A stretch of 64,000 nt of DNA from Neoceratodus forsteri (GCA_016271365.2 CM057454.1:1166691055-1166755054); one strand, 5' to 3'. Positions 45,595-56,889 are shown, counted from the first letter of the stretch. Numbers and translations: made by a program. The notes: generated by a model not told the origin, from the sequence alone.

Positions 45595-45935
45595 AGTAGG
45601 AGGCCACTAGGCCATTAGAGAAAGTGATAATTATATTAATATGGGCAGATAGGGGATGGGGATGTGGTCCACTAGACCACCAGGGAAAGTAACATTTTTT
45701 AATACAAGCAGATCAGGGATCAGGAAGCAATGTCCACTAGACCACCAGGGTAAATGATAAGGGCAGATTGGCAATAGGGAGGGGGTCTGCTAGACCACCA
45801 GGGAATATGATATTTTAATACTGCAGATTGGGGATGGGGGTCTGCCAGACCACCAGAGAAAGCGATATTTTTTCTGTTGTAGTTGGGGGGGGGGTCCACT
45901 AGATCACCACGGAAAGTGATATTTTTTTCTGTTAT
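45595..45935. repeat. ~65-bp minisatellite, about six units
   Basis: Repeated GTCCACTAGACCACCAGGGA, then AAGTGATATTTTTTAATA-like sequence and GCAGATTGGGGATGGGG. No coding meaning. Confidence 0.8.
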
Positions 45936-46380
45936 AGTAATGGTAGGGTAATCGGGTAGTAACTATCCAACCCCAACCCATTTTTCATTAGGGTATTTAT
46001 AGGGTAATTTGGGGTAGTTCTGTGGTTCCCACTGGTAGTCTTGAGGATCCTGTATTTCACTACCTGCCCTTGCCAAGTGATGACTGACCTTCACAAAACA
46101 TTATTTATTATTTACTGATTTGTCTGGGGAATTTTGTGCAAGGAAGGTTGATGAAAGGAGCAAATGCAAAAGGCTGATCTGGTTCTTATAAGAGGTGAAG
46201 GCAGATAGGAGAACAAAAAGAAAAGGTCTTCTCTAAGTATAAGAGAAACAAGGTGGGGAAAGTCTGGCACGATTATCAGGCTAAACCTAAAGAGGCAAGG
46301 GTGGAGGTCAGGATGGCAAAGACAGACAAGGGGCTGTGAATTACTGAGGGAGTAAAAGGAGAGGGATAATTGTTTTTTAA

Positions 46381-46522
46381 GGTACATAAGGGAAAAAAGG
46401 ACAATGGGGGAATAGTTAAGCTAGTGTGGGAGGGTACATGGGTGTATGGGGAAAAAGTACATAGGGGAAAAAAAGGAGAATGGAGGAATAGTTAGGCTAG
46501 CAGGGGTGAGTATGTGGGTGTG
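46381..46522. repeat. Two-copy ~72-bp tandem duplication
   Basis: GTACATAAGGGAAAAAAGGA ... AGTTAAGCTAG ... GGGTGTATGGG is followed by a second copy GTACATAGGGGAAAAAAAGG ... AGTTAGGCTAG ... GGGTGTGC. Confidence 0.75.
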
Positions 46523-46785
46523 CTCTAACTTTATTTCCTGTGCCCCAGGCTGACAGATCCTGACTATACAGCCATAAGACAACCCTATTAAATATGAATT
46601 TGCCTGTTTCTTCCTCCCCTTACTTCCTTTGTCAAAAAGAAACCTTTATTACACTCCTAGTGTGGCTGAAAATGGGACACTGGCACAGCTTACATCCTGG
46701 TAAAACAAATAAAAGTCAAGTGTCTAGCTCTGATTATATATAATTGTTTTTTTACTTGGTTTCTGTTTTTGTAATAAATGTGCAG

Positions 46786-46908
46786 GGTACAATATCCCAA
46801 AGCAGCACTTGTTCCTGCTGTTTGAGAGGGATGAGGAACTCCCCATCGATGATGTAAAGGAGGAAGAAACTCAGCAGCAGGAGGATCATCGTGAAGACAC
46901 CCCCAGCA
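46786..46908 (+). CDS. Candidate penultimate coding exon of a host gene
   Basis: Upstream is a pyrimidine-rich tract (TTGTTTTTTTACTTGGTTTC ... ) ending TGCAG; downstream the donor is A|GTAAGT, an optimal site. The 123-bp exon has two leading bases, 40 codons and one trailing base. It encodes YNIPKQHLFLLFERDEELPI, then an acidic, Glu/Gln-rich stretch (DDVKEEETQQQEDHREDTPS). It has no LINE, Harbinger or DIRS signature, and the surrounding 1 kb is free of them. Joined to the next exon the frame stays open and ends at a stop, which is unlikely by chance given good splice sites on both sides. The acidic hydrophilic C-terminal tail would suit a membrane or adaptor protein, but I do not recognise the family. 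Confidence 0.5.
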
Positions 46909-47062
46909 GTAAGTAGATGGCATGTATGGGATTTTTCCTAAAATGATAGTTGAAAGATAAGAGGGATAGAAAGCAGTCAAAATTGCTTGTTTCCCTTTGC
47001 AGACTTTAAAACTTAACAGCATTTACAAACAAATATGCTTGGTGTATTCCCCCTATTTCCAG

Positions 47063-47106
47063 ATAAAAATGAAGTTGAGATCAGTGTCGTCATAGAGAAT
47101 AAGTGA
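47063..47106 (+). CDS. Candidate terminal coding exon with stop
   Basis: The acceptor TTCCCCCTATTTCCAG (47047-47062) is strong. The exon supplies two bases that complete an Asn codon with the last base of the previous exon, then KNEVEISVVIENK and TGA (47104-47106). The intron between the exons (46909-47062) is only 154 bp, with GT...AG ends. The phase match, the strong sites and the immediate stop support a real C-terminus. Function unknown. The mRNA would continue into the region to the AATAAA at 47834. Confidence 0.5.
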
Positions 47107-48003
47107 ACTGTGATTTAAACATCACGTTTGCCCGTGGGTGTGATACATTATATTGACTATAGCTGAGTTACCTTCACAGGTGCACAGCTTGAAATAACCC
47201 AGGAATAGTCTCAAGTTGATTTGTAGGATATTTCCGGGAAATAGAAGAAAACTGAAATTAAAACACTCGCTTTTTACGTACTTTAGGAGTGTGTTAAAAC
47301 CAAACTGGACTTCTGCGTCAGTAACCAGCAATTTATTCTCCAGAAAGGGGATATTGAAATTGTGGGGCAATAAAACACTTCAATTGAATGAATTGTGCTT
47401 TTAGGCTATCAGTGGGGGAAGGGGTGTGATCTACCCAACTGCCAATCCTTATTTGCAATGTATATTTCTGTTATATATAGTTTTATGAGATTCTGTGTAT
47501 GCCCATGCCAGTGTTAATTCAAGGCATAGGGAAAAACTAGATTTTTTAAGGGGTTTGACCTTTTGACTGGAAGGCCACCTGCTTGCCAGGAAATGAGATT
47601 TTCATTCCCATGTCCTTTTAGCAGAGTTGAGACAAAAGCCATGTACCTGCCATAAACATGCACTGCAGAAGAAGATTGCTTGTGATCACGGGGACAGGAT
47701 ATATTAGCCAGGAAGGATCATTCTAGTGGTACTGTGTGAAATTCACTTCCATAGTGTTATTGTCAGAACCTGAGACTTCAAGAGAGGTTACATCTGAACT
47801 GTCATAAACCATGCTGTGAGTCACTGGTGGAAAAATAAACTGGTTTCTTTATATCTGAAAAATTGATGCCATTGCATTTTTTAGAAGGATAGTTAAACTC
47901 TCAGCACAGTCACTCAGTGTCAGTCTGGTTTTGGACTTTCTTCTGACACAACAGACCAGCTGCCAAGCTGCTACACAGAAAAGGGACTTTGAACATTCTC
48001 ATC
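47107..48003 (+). other. Possible 3' untranslated region, AATAAA at 47834
   Basis: No repeats recognised. A canonical AATAAA (47834-47839) lies 728 bp after the stop codon at 47106, a normal distance for a vertebrate 3' UTR end. Downstream is T-rich. Inference only. Confidence 0.35.
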
Positions 48004-48541
48004 TTAAAGGAATACTGTCAACCCCCTTAGGTCTCAAAGTGTCCCTAGTTTAAACAACACATTTTATGATTGCCAACATTCTGTAACAAGTCTCTAATGT
48101 AGCTGGTAGTTTGATTCTGATTATTTTTTTCTTCAAAAAAGTGAAAAACAGACTGCCCACCATGCTGGTGTTACCACACAAAATCACGTTTGTTTACATT
48201 CCTGGAACAGGTCCCACTGCACGTTTCCTGGACTTGGGAACACCCACAACACAGTCTAATCATTCCTGATGCAGTTGGAGTTTAGGAGGCTGTTGCATCA
48301 TCAGTGACTGCACTGTCTGAGGGTATTTCTAATGCTCAGGAAGTAAAAACAGATCCAGAATTGTAAACAAAACAAGGTTGTTTATAAATATACATTACCA
48401 TGCATTTCAGTTCTGCTAAACAAGGAGACAGACAAAACAAACATCAACATCAATGACTTTTAGAGAAGGTAAGCAATCATAAAATGTAGGTCTTTAACTA
48501 GAAATAATATAATGAAAAACAGGTTGACAGTATCCCTTTGA
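48004..48541. mobile_element. TTAA-type MITE with long inverted repeats
   Basis: Left end TTAAAGGAATACTGTCAACC (48004); right end GGTTGACAGTATCCCTTTGA (48522-48541), a near-perfect inverted match. Further in, ACATTTTATGATTGCCAACA pairs with ...AGCAATCATAAAATGTAG (near 48471-48488). TTAA on the left and TTGA on the right fit a TTAA target duplication with one mutation, as in Kolobok/T2 or piggyBac-like MITEs of amphibians. Non-coding, 538 bp. Confidence 0.75.
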
Positions 48542-48999
48542 GGTAGAGATGTAGTTAAACAGTTTTAAGGTGTTTACACTGTATACTTTCCAAATGTGTT
48601 TCCATACTGTAACCTGATTTAATATATGATCTCTTTTAGTTATACTGCATTTTTTAAAATATTTTTAGTAAAGATTTTTTGTTTCCTAAAAATGTCTGCC
48701 TGCGTGAGAGTCTTTATTTTGTATATGTGACTGTAGAAGGTTTTATTAATAATCTGTGACAACTGTTACTTGCTTAGAAGGGTCACAGATAGCAACCAAG
48801 TTAAAAGGGTCTATGGGGACAATCTGGATGGATTTTGGGAGACTACCAGAGTCTTATATGAGTCTGCCTAGGGTGTGAACTGGGCTAAGAGAATGTAACA
48901 CTTGGACCTTCTTCCTGCATGTAATAGCCATGAAAAAGGGTTCATATTTGGCCACAAGATTCTAGACTGGTATCGTGCCCTGATCCAAAGTATAGAGGG
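48542..48999. other. Stretch without recognisable gene
   Basis: AT-rich, then mixed. A TCTGTGAC...GGTCACAGA inverted pair lies at 48753-48789. Nothing coding. Confidence 0.35.
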
Positions 49000-49185
49000 A
49001 TTCTCTGGGACCTGATGGTGAGTGTTCAGTTGTAAACCCAGCAAGCCCGGGGAGCTCTTTATGCATGCTATGTATTGTCATGTAACTTTCTTTATGTATT
49101 GTATACTTGACTGTATACCCATCCCAGGACCTCCTTGTGAATGAGCTTGCTCAACGGAGATTTCCTTCAATAAACTTGAACTTAA
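49000..49185 (+). mobile_element. L2-like LINE, 3' end only
   Basis: Ends with inner stem TGAGC-TT-GCTCA (49142-49153), preceded by CCCAGGACC and followed by TTCCTTCAATAAACTTGAAC. Same end structure as at 10703 and 57826. Confidence 0.6.
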
Positions 49186-49329
49186 CTAAGTACTCTGAAA
49201 GGACATGAGAAGGGTATCCCTTTTTTCCCCTCCCCATCATGGATTGCACTTAGGGGTAGACACTGTAAGCTCAGTGATCTGCCCCTCGTGAGTGGGTTCA
49301 TGATGGGGGGGTAGGGCGATAGAAGGGGA

Positions 49330-50997
49330 TTGGCAAAAGGATGCCTTCCTTATTGATTATTTTTGCTCAGTTTTCACCATGGAGGGAGTGAGGCAGGGTC
49401 TTGCCCAGCAGTGGCATCAAAGTGGCTGATAAAGGGGTCCCGAAGATGAGGCAATTAATATTTACAAGTGACATAGTCAAGGAAGGGTTGGCAGCCCTAT
49501 CAATATATAAGGCTCCTGGAACAGATGGGTTCTAGCCATGGATGCCTAGGGAACTGGCAGCAGAACTGGCTGAACCCCTGTTAGGACCATTTAACTGCTC
49601 ATTAAGGATGGGGTGGTTCCAAAGGGCTGGAGGGTGGCACATATCGTTCTACTCCATGGGTAGGGTCAACAAGTAACAAGATCTATATTATAAACATATC
49701 AGTCTGACCTCCATTGTACAGAAGCAGATAAAAGAAGGCCTTATAAACTACCTGGTAAACAGTGATCTCCGGGATAGTAAACAGCACTAAGCTTCATGGC
49801 AGGGAGGTCCTATCTGACAAAACTGATAATTTTCTTTGATATGGTGATGAGGGAATTGGATAGGGGCCATGCCTTGGGTTTGCTCTATTTTGACTTAAGC
49901 AAGGGTTTTGAGTTGGTGCCCCAAATATGCTTGGTGAGGAAGATTGAAGATCTAGGTACAGCTAAGGACATAGTTAGTTGGGTAGGAAACTGGCTAAAGG
50001 GTAGGCAACAGAGGTTTGTGGTCAATGGGGTCAAATCATAAGAGAGGGTGGTCATGGGGGGGTGCCACAAGCATCTGTCCTGGCCCCGGTCCTCGTCAAT
50101 ATGTTCATCATCAATACTGGAGATGGTATCTAGAGCATATTGTGTAACCTTGTAGAAGACACTAATCTCTGTGAGAGGGTAGATAGTGATGAGGGAATTG
50201 GAGAAATGCAGAGTCATTTGCAAAAAGCTTTAGGGGTGGTCTAAGGTTCGGCAGTTTAAAGTCAATGCCAAAAAAGTGTAGTGAAATTCAGTGCTAAAAA
50301 TGCAAAGTGAAGCATCTAGGGAATAAGAACCTCAGGAGAGAGTATTGGACAGGGGGAATGAGACTGAATACTATGGCTGAGGAATGTGACCTAGGAGTTA
50401 TCATTAATGACACCCTCAAGCAGTCAAGTCAGTGTAACAAGGCCTATGGTAAGGTAAATACTGTAGGATGCTGGGGTGTATCGGGAGGGGTATTGATAGC
50501 AGCAAGAATGAGGTAATACTACCCCTTTATAGATCTTTAGTGAGGCCACACCTGGGGCACTGTGTCCAGTTCTTGAGCCCCCTTCTCAGGTAGGATAGAG
50601 ACAGGAATGATGCAGTGCAGAGTAAAAAAAATGATTTGGGACCTACAGAACAGGCCTTATGAGAAGCACCTTGAGGCACTAAACATATACCCGCTAGAGA
50701 CTGAGGGCCAACAGGGCAGGTTTTACGAGGAGTGCCTCAAGGCACTGAACATGTACTTACTGGAAACCAGAAGGGAGAGGGGAAAAATGATAGAAACCTT
50801 CAAGTCCCTGAAAGGATTAGACAAGGTGAACAGCAAGGGACAATATAGCTTGAATGCTGGTTCAAGGTCATGAGGGCATGAGTGTAAACTGACAGGAGGG
50901 AAATTCAGGAGGAACATGAGGAAGTATTATTTTAAAGAAAGGGTGGTGGAGCCATGGAACAGTCTACCGGCCAAAATGGTGGTCTCAAGAGCTAGTA
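49330..50997 (+). pseudogene. CR1 LINE copy d1, ORF2 RT portion
   Basis: ALSIYKAPGTDGF (about 49493), ELAAELAEPLLGPFNCSL, then LLYFDLSKGFELVPQICLVR (motif A, 49890), NWLKGRQQRFVVNGVKS. The motif C region is destroyed. Later parts: MKHLGNKNLRREYWTGGM (50307), ECDLGVIINDTLKQSSQCNK, MIWDLQNRPYEKHLEALNIY. The end reads NMRKYYFKERVVEPWNSLPA (near 50915-50975). A 66-bp (22-codon) in-frame tandem duplication lies at 50651-50780. Many stops; old copy. Confidence 0.75.
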
Positions 50998-51900
50998 GAA
51001 TACCTCAAAGTAAATCACCTCCAGAACTACAAACAAGACGGGTTTGTGATAGGCAGGACATCTCAAACGCATCTTACTACATTTTTTGAGGAAGTGACCA
51101 AGGAGTTGGACTGGGGTCATTCAGTTGACTTGCTTTACTTTGACTTCAGCAAAGCATTTAGTACAGTCCCGCATAGACACCTTTTAAAAAAGCTAGAAGA
51201 CATTGGGGTAGCATAACAGATAGTAATGTGGGTATGGAACTGGATGAGGGACAGAAAACAAAGGGTGGTAGTAAATGGGATGAAATCTAATGAGAGGCAG
51301 GTCACTAGTGGTGTGCCTCAGTGGTCAATCCTGGGACTGGTCCTCTTCAATGTATTTATTAGTGACATCTGCAAGGGCATAAATGGCAACATCGCCCTGT
51401 TTGTGGACGACATGAAACTCAGCGGAAGAGTAGATAGTACAGAGGGAGTCAGACAACTGCAGGAGGACCTTAAGAAGTTGGAAAGGTGGTCACAAATATG
51501 GCAATTAAACTTCTATGCTAAGAAATGTAAGGTGATGCACCTGGGTAGGGTCAACCCCAAGAAAAACTACTGGCTAAACGGAGTCCGGCTGAGCTCCTCT
51601 GCTAAGGAACGTGATCTGGGAGTCATCATTAGGGACAACCTGAAGCAGCTAAACCAGTGCAAGAAGGCTTACAGCAGGTCTAGCAGGGTGTTAGGATGTA
51701 ATGGCAGGGGGATAGACGGCAGAGACAGGGAGGTGATACTACCACTTTACTGGTCATTAGTAAGGCCTCATGCGGAGTACTGTGTACAATTCTGGAGGCC
51801 TCACCTAAGCAAGGACATTGATAGATTGGAAGTGGTCCACAGAAGGGCAAAAAAATATTTATGCATGGCCTTCAGGAAATACCTATGAAAAGAGGCTTGG

Positions 51901-54900
51901 TTTAGTTTTAGTTTAGTTTATTGGTCTAGGAATTAATACCTTTGAGCCAAGGCTCTTTTACAAAGGTTCCACGTCACATAGAACATAAACAAAAACAAGA
52001 ACATGTAATAACAAAAATGTTACATAAAAAATGTGTTCAGCAATTTACAAAGGCAGTAATAAATCAATAACTATTTTTCTAAGAAAGAAAGATACTCAGA
52101 GGCAGTTGAGGAAAAGTAGAGAGGGAAAAGTAGGAGGAGACAGAGGGAGAGGGAGAAGAAAGAGAGAAAATAGAAAAGAGATTCAGTAGCAGACAGGACC
52201 AGTTAGTGGTATTCTGAGTGTCTTAGCCAAAATGACGGGCCATGGTGAGGGATGGACAACGGAGGGATAAGCCTTTAGTCAAAGCAGTCACAGGAGCTGG
52301 AGGCAGAGAGGTGGGCATAGAGCATGGATTTGAAAGCTCCCAGTGATGTGGAGGATAGAGTAGGTAAGCTAAGGGCATTGTACCAGGTTGGGGCCCTGTA
52401 GGCAAACGATCTTTGTCCCTGAGCAGTCCAACATCTGGGGACCTGAAAAGGTTGGTGCTCAGATCTTCTGGTGGGGTATGTGCTGTTATTCAGACAGAGT
52501 AGGTCTTGGATACACAGTGGAGTCAGTCCCAGGATTGATTTTTTTGCCATCAAGCAGGTGAGATACACGAGGCAATTGGAGAGTTGTAACCAGCCGGTTT
52601 CAGAGTAGAGCTCACAGGTGTGGGTCTGTCTCTGTGCACCAGTGAGGAGTCGACATGCCTTGTTTAGTGCAGTAGAGATGCGTCTTAGTGCAGTGGTAGT
52701 GGCTGAGCCATTGATAATTAAGCCATAGTCTATGATTGAGATAATGGAGCTTTGTATAGCAATCCTCAGGGTAGCTTGGTTAAGGAATTGGCGGTTCCGA
52801 AATAGTATTCCAATGCGTTGGTTCACTGTTTTCACCATGTTGTCTATGTGGGTCACAAAGGTAAGACCGTGATCAAAGGTGATGCCAAGGTATCTGAAGG
52901 TATTCACTTGTTCAAGTGTATTTCCAGTGGAAGTTTTAATAGTGAGTGGAATATGTCTATTTCTGTTTTGATGACTAGTGAAAAGCATGGTTTTAGTTTT
53001 TTTGTAGTTTAGGACCAACTTATTATCAAGGAACCACTTTTCGATACTGGAGAAGGCAAATTGCAGGCTCTGATGCAAAGGGTTGGGATCCTTGTGGGAA
53101 GAGAGAATTACAGCGTCATCAGCATATAAGATTAATTTTTCTGGGCAGGATTCAGGGAGAGAGTTTAGGAACAGGCTAAAAAGGAGAGGGCCTAGGATTG
53201 ATCCCTGAGGTACACCGGAGAGGACAGGTTTAGAGTCAGAGAGTACGTCTGAGATTTTTACTGCCTGTGAGCATTTTGTCAGGTAACTTTTAACCCAGGC
53301 ACTAGGTCCTTCAGCAAGCCCAAGCCTGGGCAATAGTTAGATTAGTAAACCATGGTGGACAGTATCTAATGCTTTTGTGAGGTCAATGAAGACAGCTCCA
53401 GTTTGGTAGCCTTTGTCCAGAGCAGTGTGAACTTCTCCTGAGAAATCTAGTAGGGCCGTTGACGTACTGTGCCAGTTCTTAAATCCGTGCTGCTGCATAC
53501 AGAGTAAATTATACTTTTGCAGGTAGTCTGAGAGTTGGTCCGCCACAATGCGTTCAAGTGCTTTGGAGAGGGGTGGGAGTATTGATATAGGTCGATAGTT
53601 CCCTGGTATGGATTTGTCACCCTCTTTGAGCACTGGTGCAACTATAGCAGACTTCCATTTGTTGGGAAATTGACTTTGGCAAAGGGAAAGATTGAGAATT
53701 TTGGTAAGAGGGTGGATCACTTCGCCCAAGGTGAGAGACAGGATTTTTAGGTCTATAGTATCACTGCTTGTTCTGGATTTAGAGCAGGCCTTTTTTATGT
53801 ATTTGTAGGCTTCATGTGCTTTGATTATTTTGAAATGAAATAGTGGTTGGTCAATTGAGGTGATTTGGGATACTAGATTTGGCAAGGGCAAGTCCAAGAA
53901 AAAATCTGAGGGGAGGACCCCACTGAGGTCTGTGAAAGTTTTATTTAGGGTATCAGCCATGACCTTTGGGTCAAGGGTAGTGGAGCCATCAACATTCATA
54001 ATAGTAGGAGAGGATTTTGATTGCTTACCCTTAATATTTCGGATGTTGTCCCTGAAAGCTCTCCTGTCACCCCAGGTGGGTTCAAGGGCATTTTTGAAGT
54101 AGGCACTCTTCATTTGCCTGATTTGTGAAGTGCATAGGTTACGTGCCTGTTTGTACTTCTGTATATCCTGCAAGGAGCCCGTGGCTCTGGCTATGGCCCA
54201 GAGATGGTCATGAGCTTTGAGTTGAGCCAGCAGTTTGGCAGTGAGCCAAAGCTTTGAGAGAGCTTTGATTTTACGCTTTTTTAATGGTGCGTAAATGTCA
54301 CATGTAGTATTGAACGTTATGATAAAGTATTCTAGGGCAGCATCAACATCAAATGTATTGAAAATTGGTGCCCAGTCCTGTTGCAGGAGACAGGTCTTGA
54401 GTTTAGTGAGATTTCCATGTGGTAGCACTCTACTTGAGATAATTTTGGGGGGTGGTTTAAAGAATTTATTCGACCAGGTACAAGTCACCGGGGAGTGGTC
54501 ACTGAGAGAGTCAGGGAGAACAGTAGTGTTTTTTATCCGGTCCGGGTGACTAGTGAGTATCCAGTCAATGAGAGTGCATGTTCCAGTCTTGTAGTTTTTT
54601 CTAGTTGGGGAGTTGACCATCTGCGTTAGGTTGGCTGCTAGGATGGCATCTTTGCTGGATCCAGTGTCAGAGGTGAGCCAATTTATATTGAAATCACCAA
54701 GGAGGAGGAGCTCAGTTTCTGGAGGTTGCAATCTTACAAATTCAAGAACTGTCTGGAGACTGGATTGAGGATCTTTAGGAGGGATATAGACTGCAGTTAC
54801 TATGAGCACTTTATTTTGGGCACTAAGGAGTAGTCTGATAGGGAGAAGTTGCACTTGGGTGTTTGTGGAGGAGAAACTGACAAGGTGACTAGGGAGGTTG

Positions 54901-55029
54901 TCCTTAATGTAGATAGCACAACCCCCACCCTTCTTATTTGACCGGTCAAATCTAAAGAGATTGTAGCCTTGAAGCGAGACAGCATGATCCGGGGTACTTG
55001 GAGACAGCCAGGTCTCAACAATGGCTAGT
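51901..55029 (-). mobile_element. Young L2-like LINE, 5'-truncated in the endonuclease
   Basis: 3129 bp on the minus strand. The 3' tail is (ACTAAA)n (minus; TTTAGTTTTAGTTTAGTTTA on plus at 51901-51920). Flanked by the short direct repeat CTTGG (51896-51900 and 55030-55034). The sequence carries one continuous ORF with a single stop. It sits inside CR1 copy d2, so it is younger. It is the least damaged element in the window. Confidence 0.88.
52275..55029 (-). pseudogene. L2-like ORF2, one stop from intact
   Basis: Begins in the endonuclease: RLAIVETWLSPSTPDHAVS (catalytic Glu), AVYIPPKDPQ, LLLLGDFNINWL (54700), LSDHSPVTCTW (SDH motif, 54510). Linker and RT: NKWKSAIVAPVLKEGDKSIP, NYRPISILPPLSKALERIV, VFIDLTKALDTVHHGLL (motif A, 53380). 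Then TAA (53339-53337), then SGVPQGSILGPLLFSLFLN (motif B), LILYADDAVILSS (motif C, intact), LVLNYKKTKTMLFTS. C-term: IIDYGLIINGSATTTALRR, ETGWLQLSNCLVYLTCLMAK, ending at 52275. About 917 codons with a single stop and all catalytic residues kept. Only the endonuclease N-terminus is missing through truncation, so it cannot itself be active. Active relatives likely exist in this genome (inference). Confidence 0.9.
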
Positions 55030-55248
55030 CTTGGGATCTGAAATTGTACTCACTAGAGACTGAGGGGGTATGATACAGCTTTTTACCAGGAATGTCAGTT
55101 CTACTATGAGAAAGGCACTAGTGGAAATTGAAAGGTGGAGTGTTCAAGAGGGACATCAGAAAGTATTACTCCTCAGAGAGTGTGGTGGAAACTTGGAATA
55201 GATTACCTCCCGAGGTGGTGGCTGCAAAGTCCGTATCAGGCTTTAAGC

Positions 55249-55387
55249 AATAATGCCCAACAGGGTGTGTGTCATGCTGGGATAAGGTCACGCCTCAGGT
55301 GGTTGGGCACAAGACCGTAGGCTGAGTGCGTCCAACAACTGAGGCGTGATGTTATCCTAAATGACACACACCCTGGAGGGCATTATT
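55249..55387. mobile_element. 139-bp palindromic MITE
   Basis: AATAATGCCCAACAGGGTGT (55249) pairs with ACACCCTGGAGGGCATTATT (55368-55387). Inner CACGCCTCAG (55290-55299) pairs with CTGAGGCGTG (55339-55348). Arms of ~62 bp with about 12 mismatches. It interrupts or abuts the 3' end of CR1 copy d2. Confidence 0.75.
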
Positions 55388-56094
55388 ACTATTATACAGT
55401 GGCTCGTTGTTATATATAAAATAAAAAAATTTATTTTAAAGAATGTTTTTATTAGTGTGAAAAAATATTTTTGTTTCTTAAGAGGAGATGCAAAAAAGAG
55501 AGTAGGCTGCTCCATAATGTCATCTACATTGTTTTACAGTGCTGAGACTAGACCTGTGATGTTGTGCTGGGATAACATAATGGGTCCAGCCCCAAACTGA
55601 CCAATCACAGTCCATGATTCTTTCTTGCCATTGTATAATTGCATGATAGATAAGGTCACGAGGAGAAACAATGTTGAAAATGCTGGCCAACTCCATTCTT
55701 AGAGGAGAAACCCTGCCCACTAATGCACTTCTTAGCAGGGTAAAGAACCTCAAACTACCACGACCAGGCACAGTAATTTAAAGCCATCCCTGCTTAATAA
55801 CAGCGTACAAGAAAATCATTAAGAAGCCAGAGAAACCTCTAATGGAAGTTAGTCCCGTGAATACAACCAAGTAATAGGGTGTGTACCTGAAGAGGATTAT
55901 CCATATCCTAGCAGCTAGAGTAGTGGCTCGGTCCATTTCCAAGGTAGGTATTGCTACCAGGCAAAGCAATTCTGCATATATGGTTGTAGTATGCCAGGAC
56001 CATTAAACAGTAAAAAAACAAAAGACCTGTTAATCAGAGTGGACCCCTGAGGATATATGGTGGGGTTCACTGAAGTATCATGGTTTCAGGAATA
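55388..56094. other. Stretch without recognisable gene
   Basis: AT-rich, with short minus-strand frames of no family. At 55553-55575 the word TGTGCTGGGATAACATAATG recalls the MITE just upstream (TCATGCTGGGATAAGGTCAC), possibly a diverged relative. Confidence 0.35.
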
Positions 56095-56889
56095 AATCTG
56101 ACAGCAGTCATTTCAGCTCTTTGGTTGCCTGTACCACAGAGTCAAAAGAAGGCCAAGTGTCATTGCAAAAAACCTGGAGCCTGGCCGGGTATATAACTCT
56201 AAATGAATGGAGGCCACCAGGAGTTTAACCACAATTGGATGAAATGCAGCTCTTTTTTGCCAGGTTGTGGCTGGCAAATTCTGTGAGATTTGGATCCGGT
56301 GCTCTTCCCAAGTAACTTCTGCCAATTCCCTGGGTTTCTGGAGCACATGCTGCTTGTCTAGGAAATTTAGTAGTTTCAGGATGAAAGGTCTGGGAGAAGA
56401 TACCGGTGGCGGACAGGGCCGCAGAGATCAGTGGGCACGCTCTATAACATAGGATGTATTGTTTGGAGATGGTGCTACAATGTGCTCAAGAAATTTTTGT
56501 GTGAATTTAATAGGAGAAGCTGTCTCTGCCTCCTCAGGTAAGCTGAACATTACAATATTATTTCTCATGCTCCGTCCCTGTAAGTCTTCTAGTTTGGTCT
56601 CCACTTTTGACAATTTTTGGTGGAGCGGGACATTCTCAGGTTCAGTAGATCCCTCTACCCTTCCATAGAGGTGGTTTGAGCTTCCAAATCCCCAACCCTC
56701 CATGATGTAGCGTTAAGGTCAAGTCATAGTTTTAAACTCCTCTGAGCAAGTTTTAATACACTCCTTTAGTGGTTGAAGCTCCTAGAGGAATTTATCTTCA
56801 GTGAGTGGAGGTGGAGCCGGGACAGTAGTTGCAGAACGTCCAGAGGTAGCACCCTGGCCTTTGTTTTTTTTTTAACTTTTGTCCGGCAT
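56095..56889 (-). pseudogene. L1/Tx1-like ORF1, second copy
   Basis: The ATG at 56889 gives MPDKS, a stop, then KKNKGQGATSGRSATTVPA, the usual basic N-terminus. The coiled coil PLHQKLSKVETKLEDLQGRS leads into RNNIVMFSLPEEAET (RRM start, 56560), then SYVIERAH, stop, SLRPCPPPVSSPRPFILKLL. The CTD-side block is VTWEEHRIQISQNLPATTWQ. Same family as 33144-31998, but a different copy. No ORF2 is attached: upstream and downstream are other elements, so this is an isolated 5' or internal fragment. Confidence 0.8.

Larger units (their letters stand above)
50998..55248 (+). mobile_element. CR1 LINE copy d2, split by an L2-like LINE
   Basis: Part 1 (50998-51895): GFVIGRTSQTHLTTFFEEVT, LLYFDFSKAFSTVPHRHLLK (motif A), one stop at 51214-51216, then SGVPQWSILGLVLFNVFISD (motif B, G lost) and ALFVDDMKLSG (motif C, catalytic DD kept), LVRPHAEYCVQFWRPHLSKD. 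Part 2 (55035-55248): LKLYSLETEGV ... YYSSESVVETWNRLPPEVVA. The reading YEKRLG|DLKLYSLE shows the two parts were contiguous before the L2-like LINE (51901-55029) inserted. Confidence 0.82.

Noticed and set aside
53860..54102. 80-codon plus frame
   Set aside because: Antisense of the L2-like ORF2.
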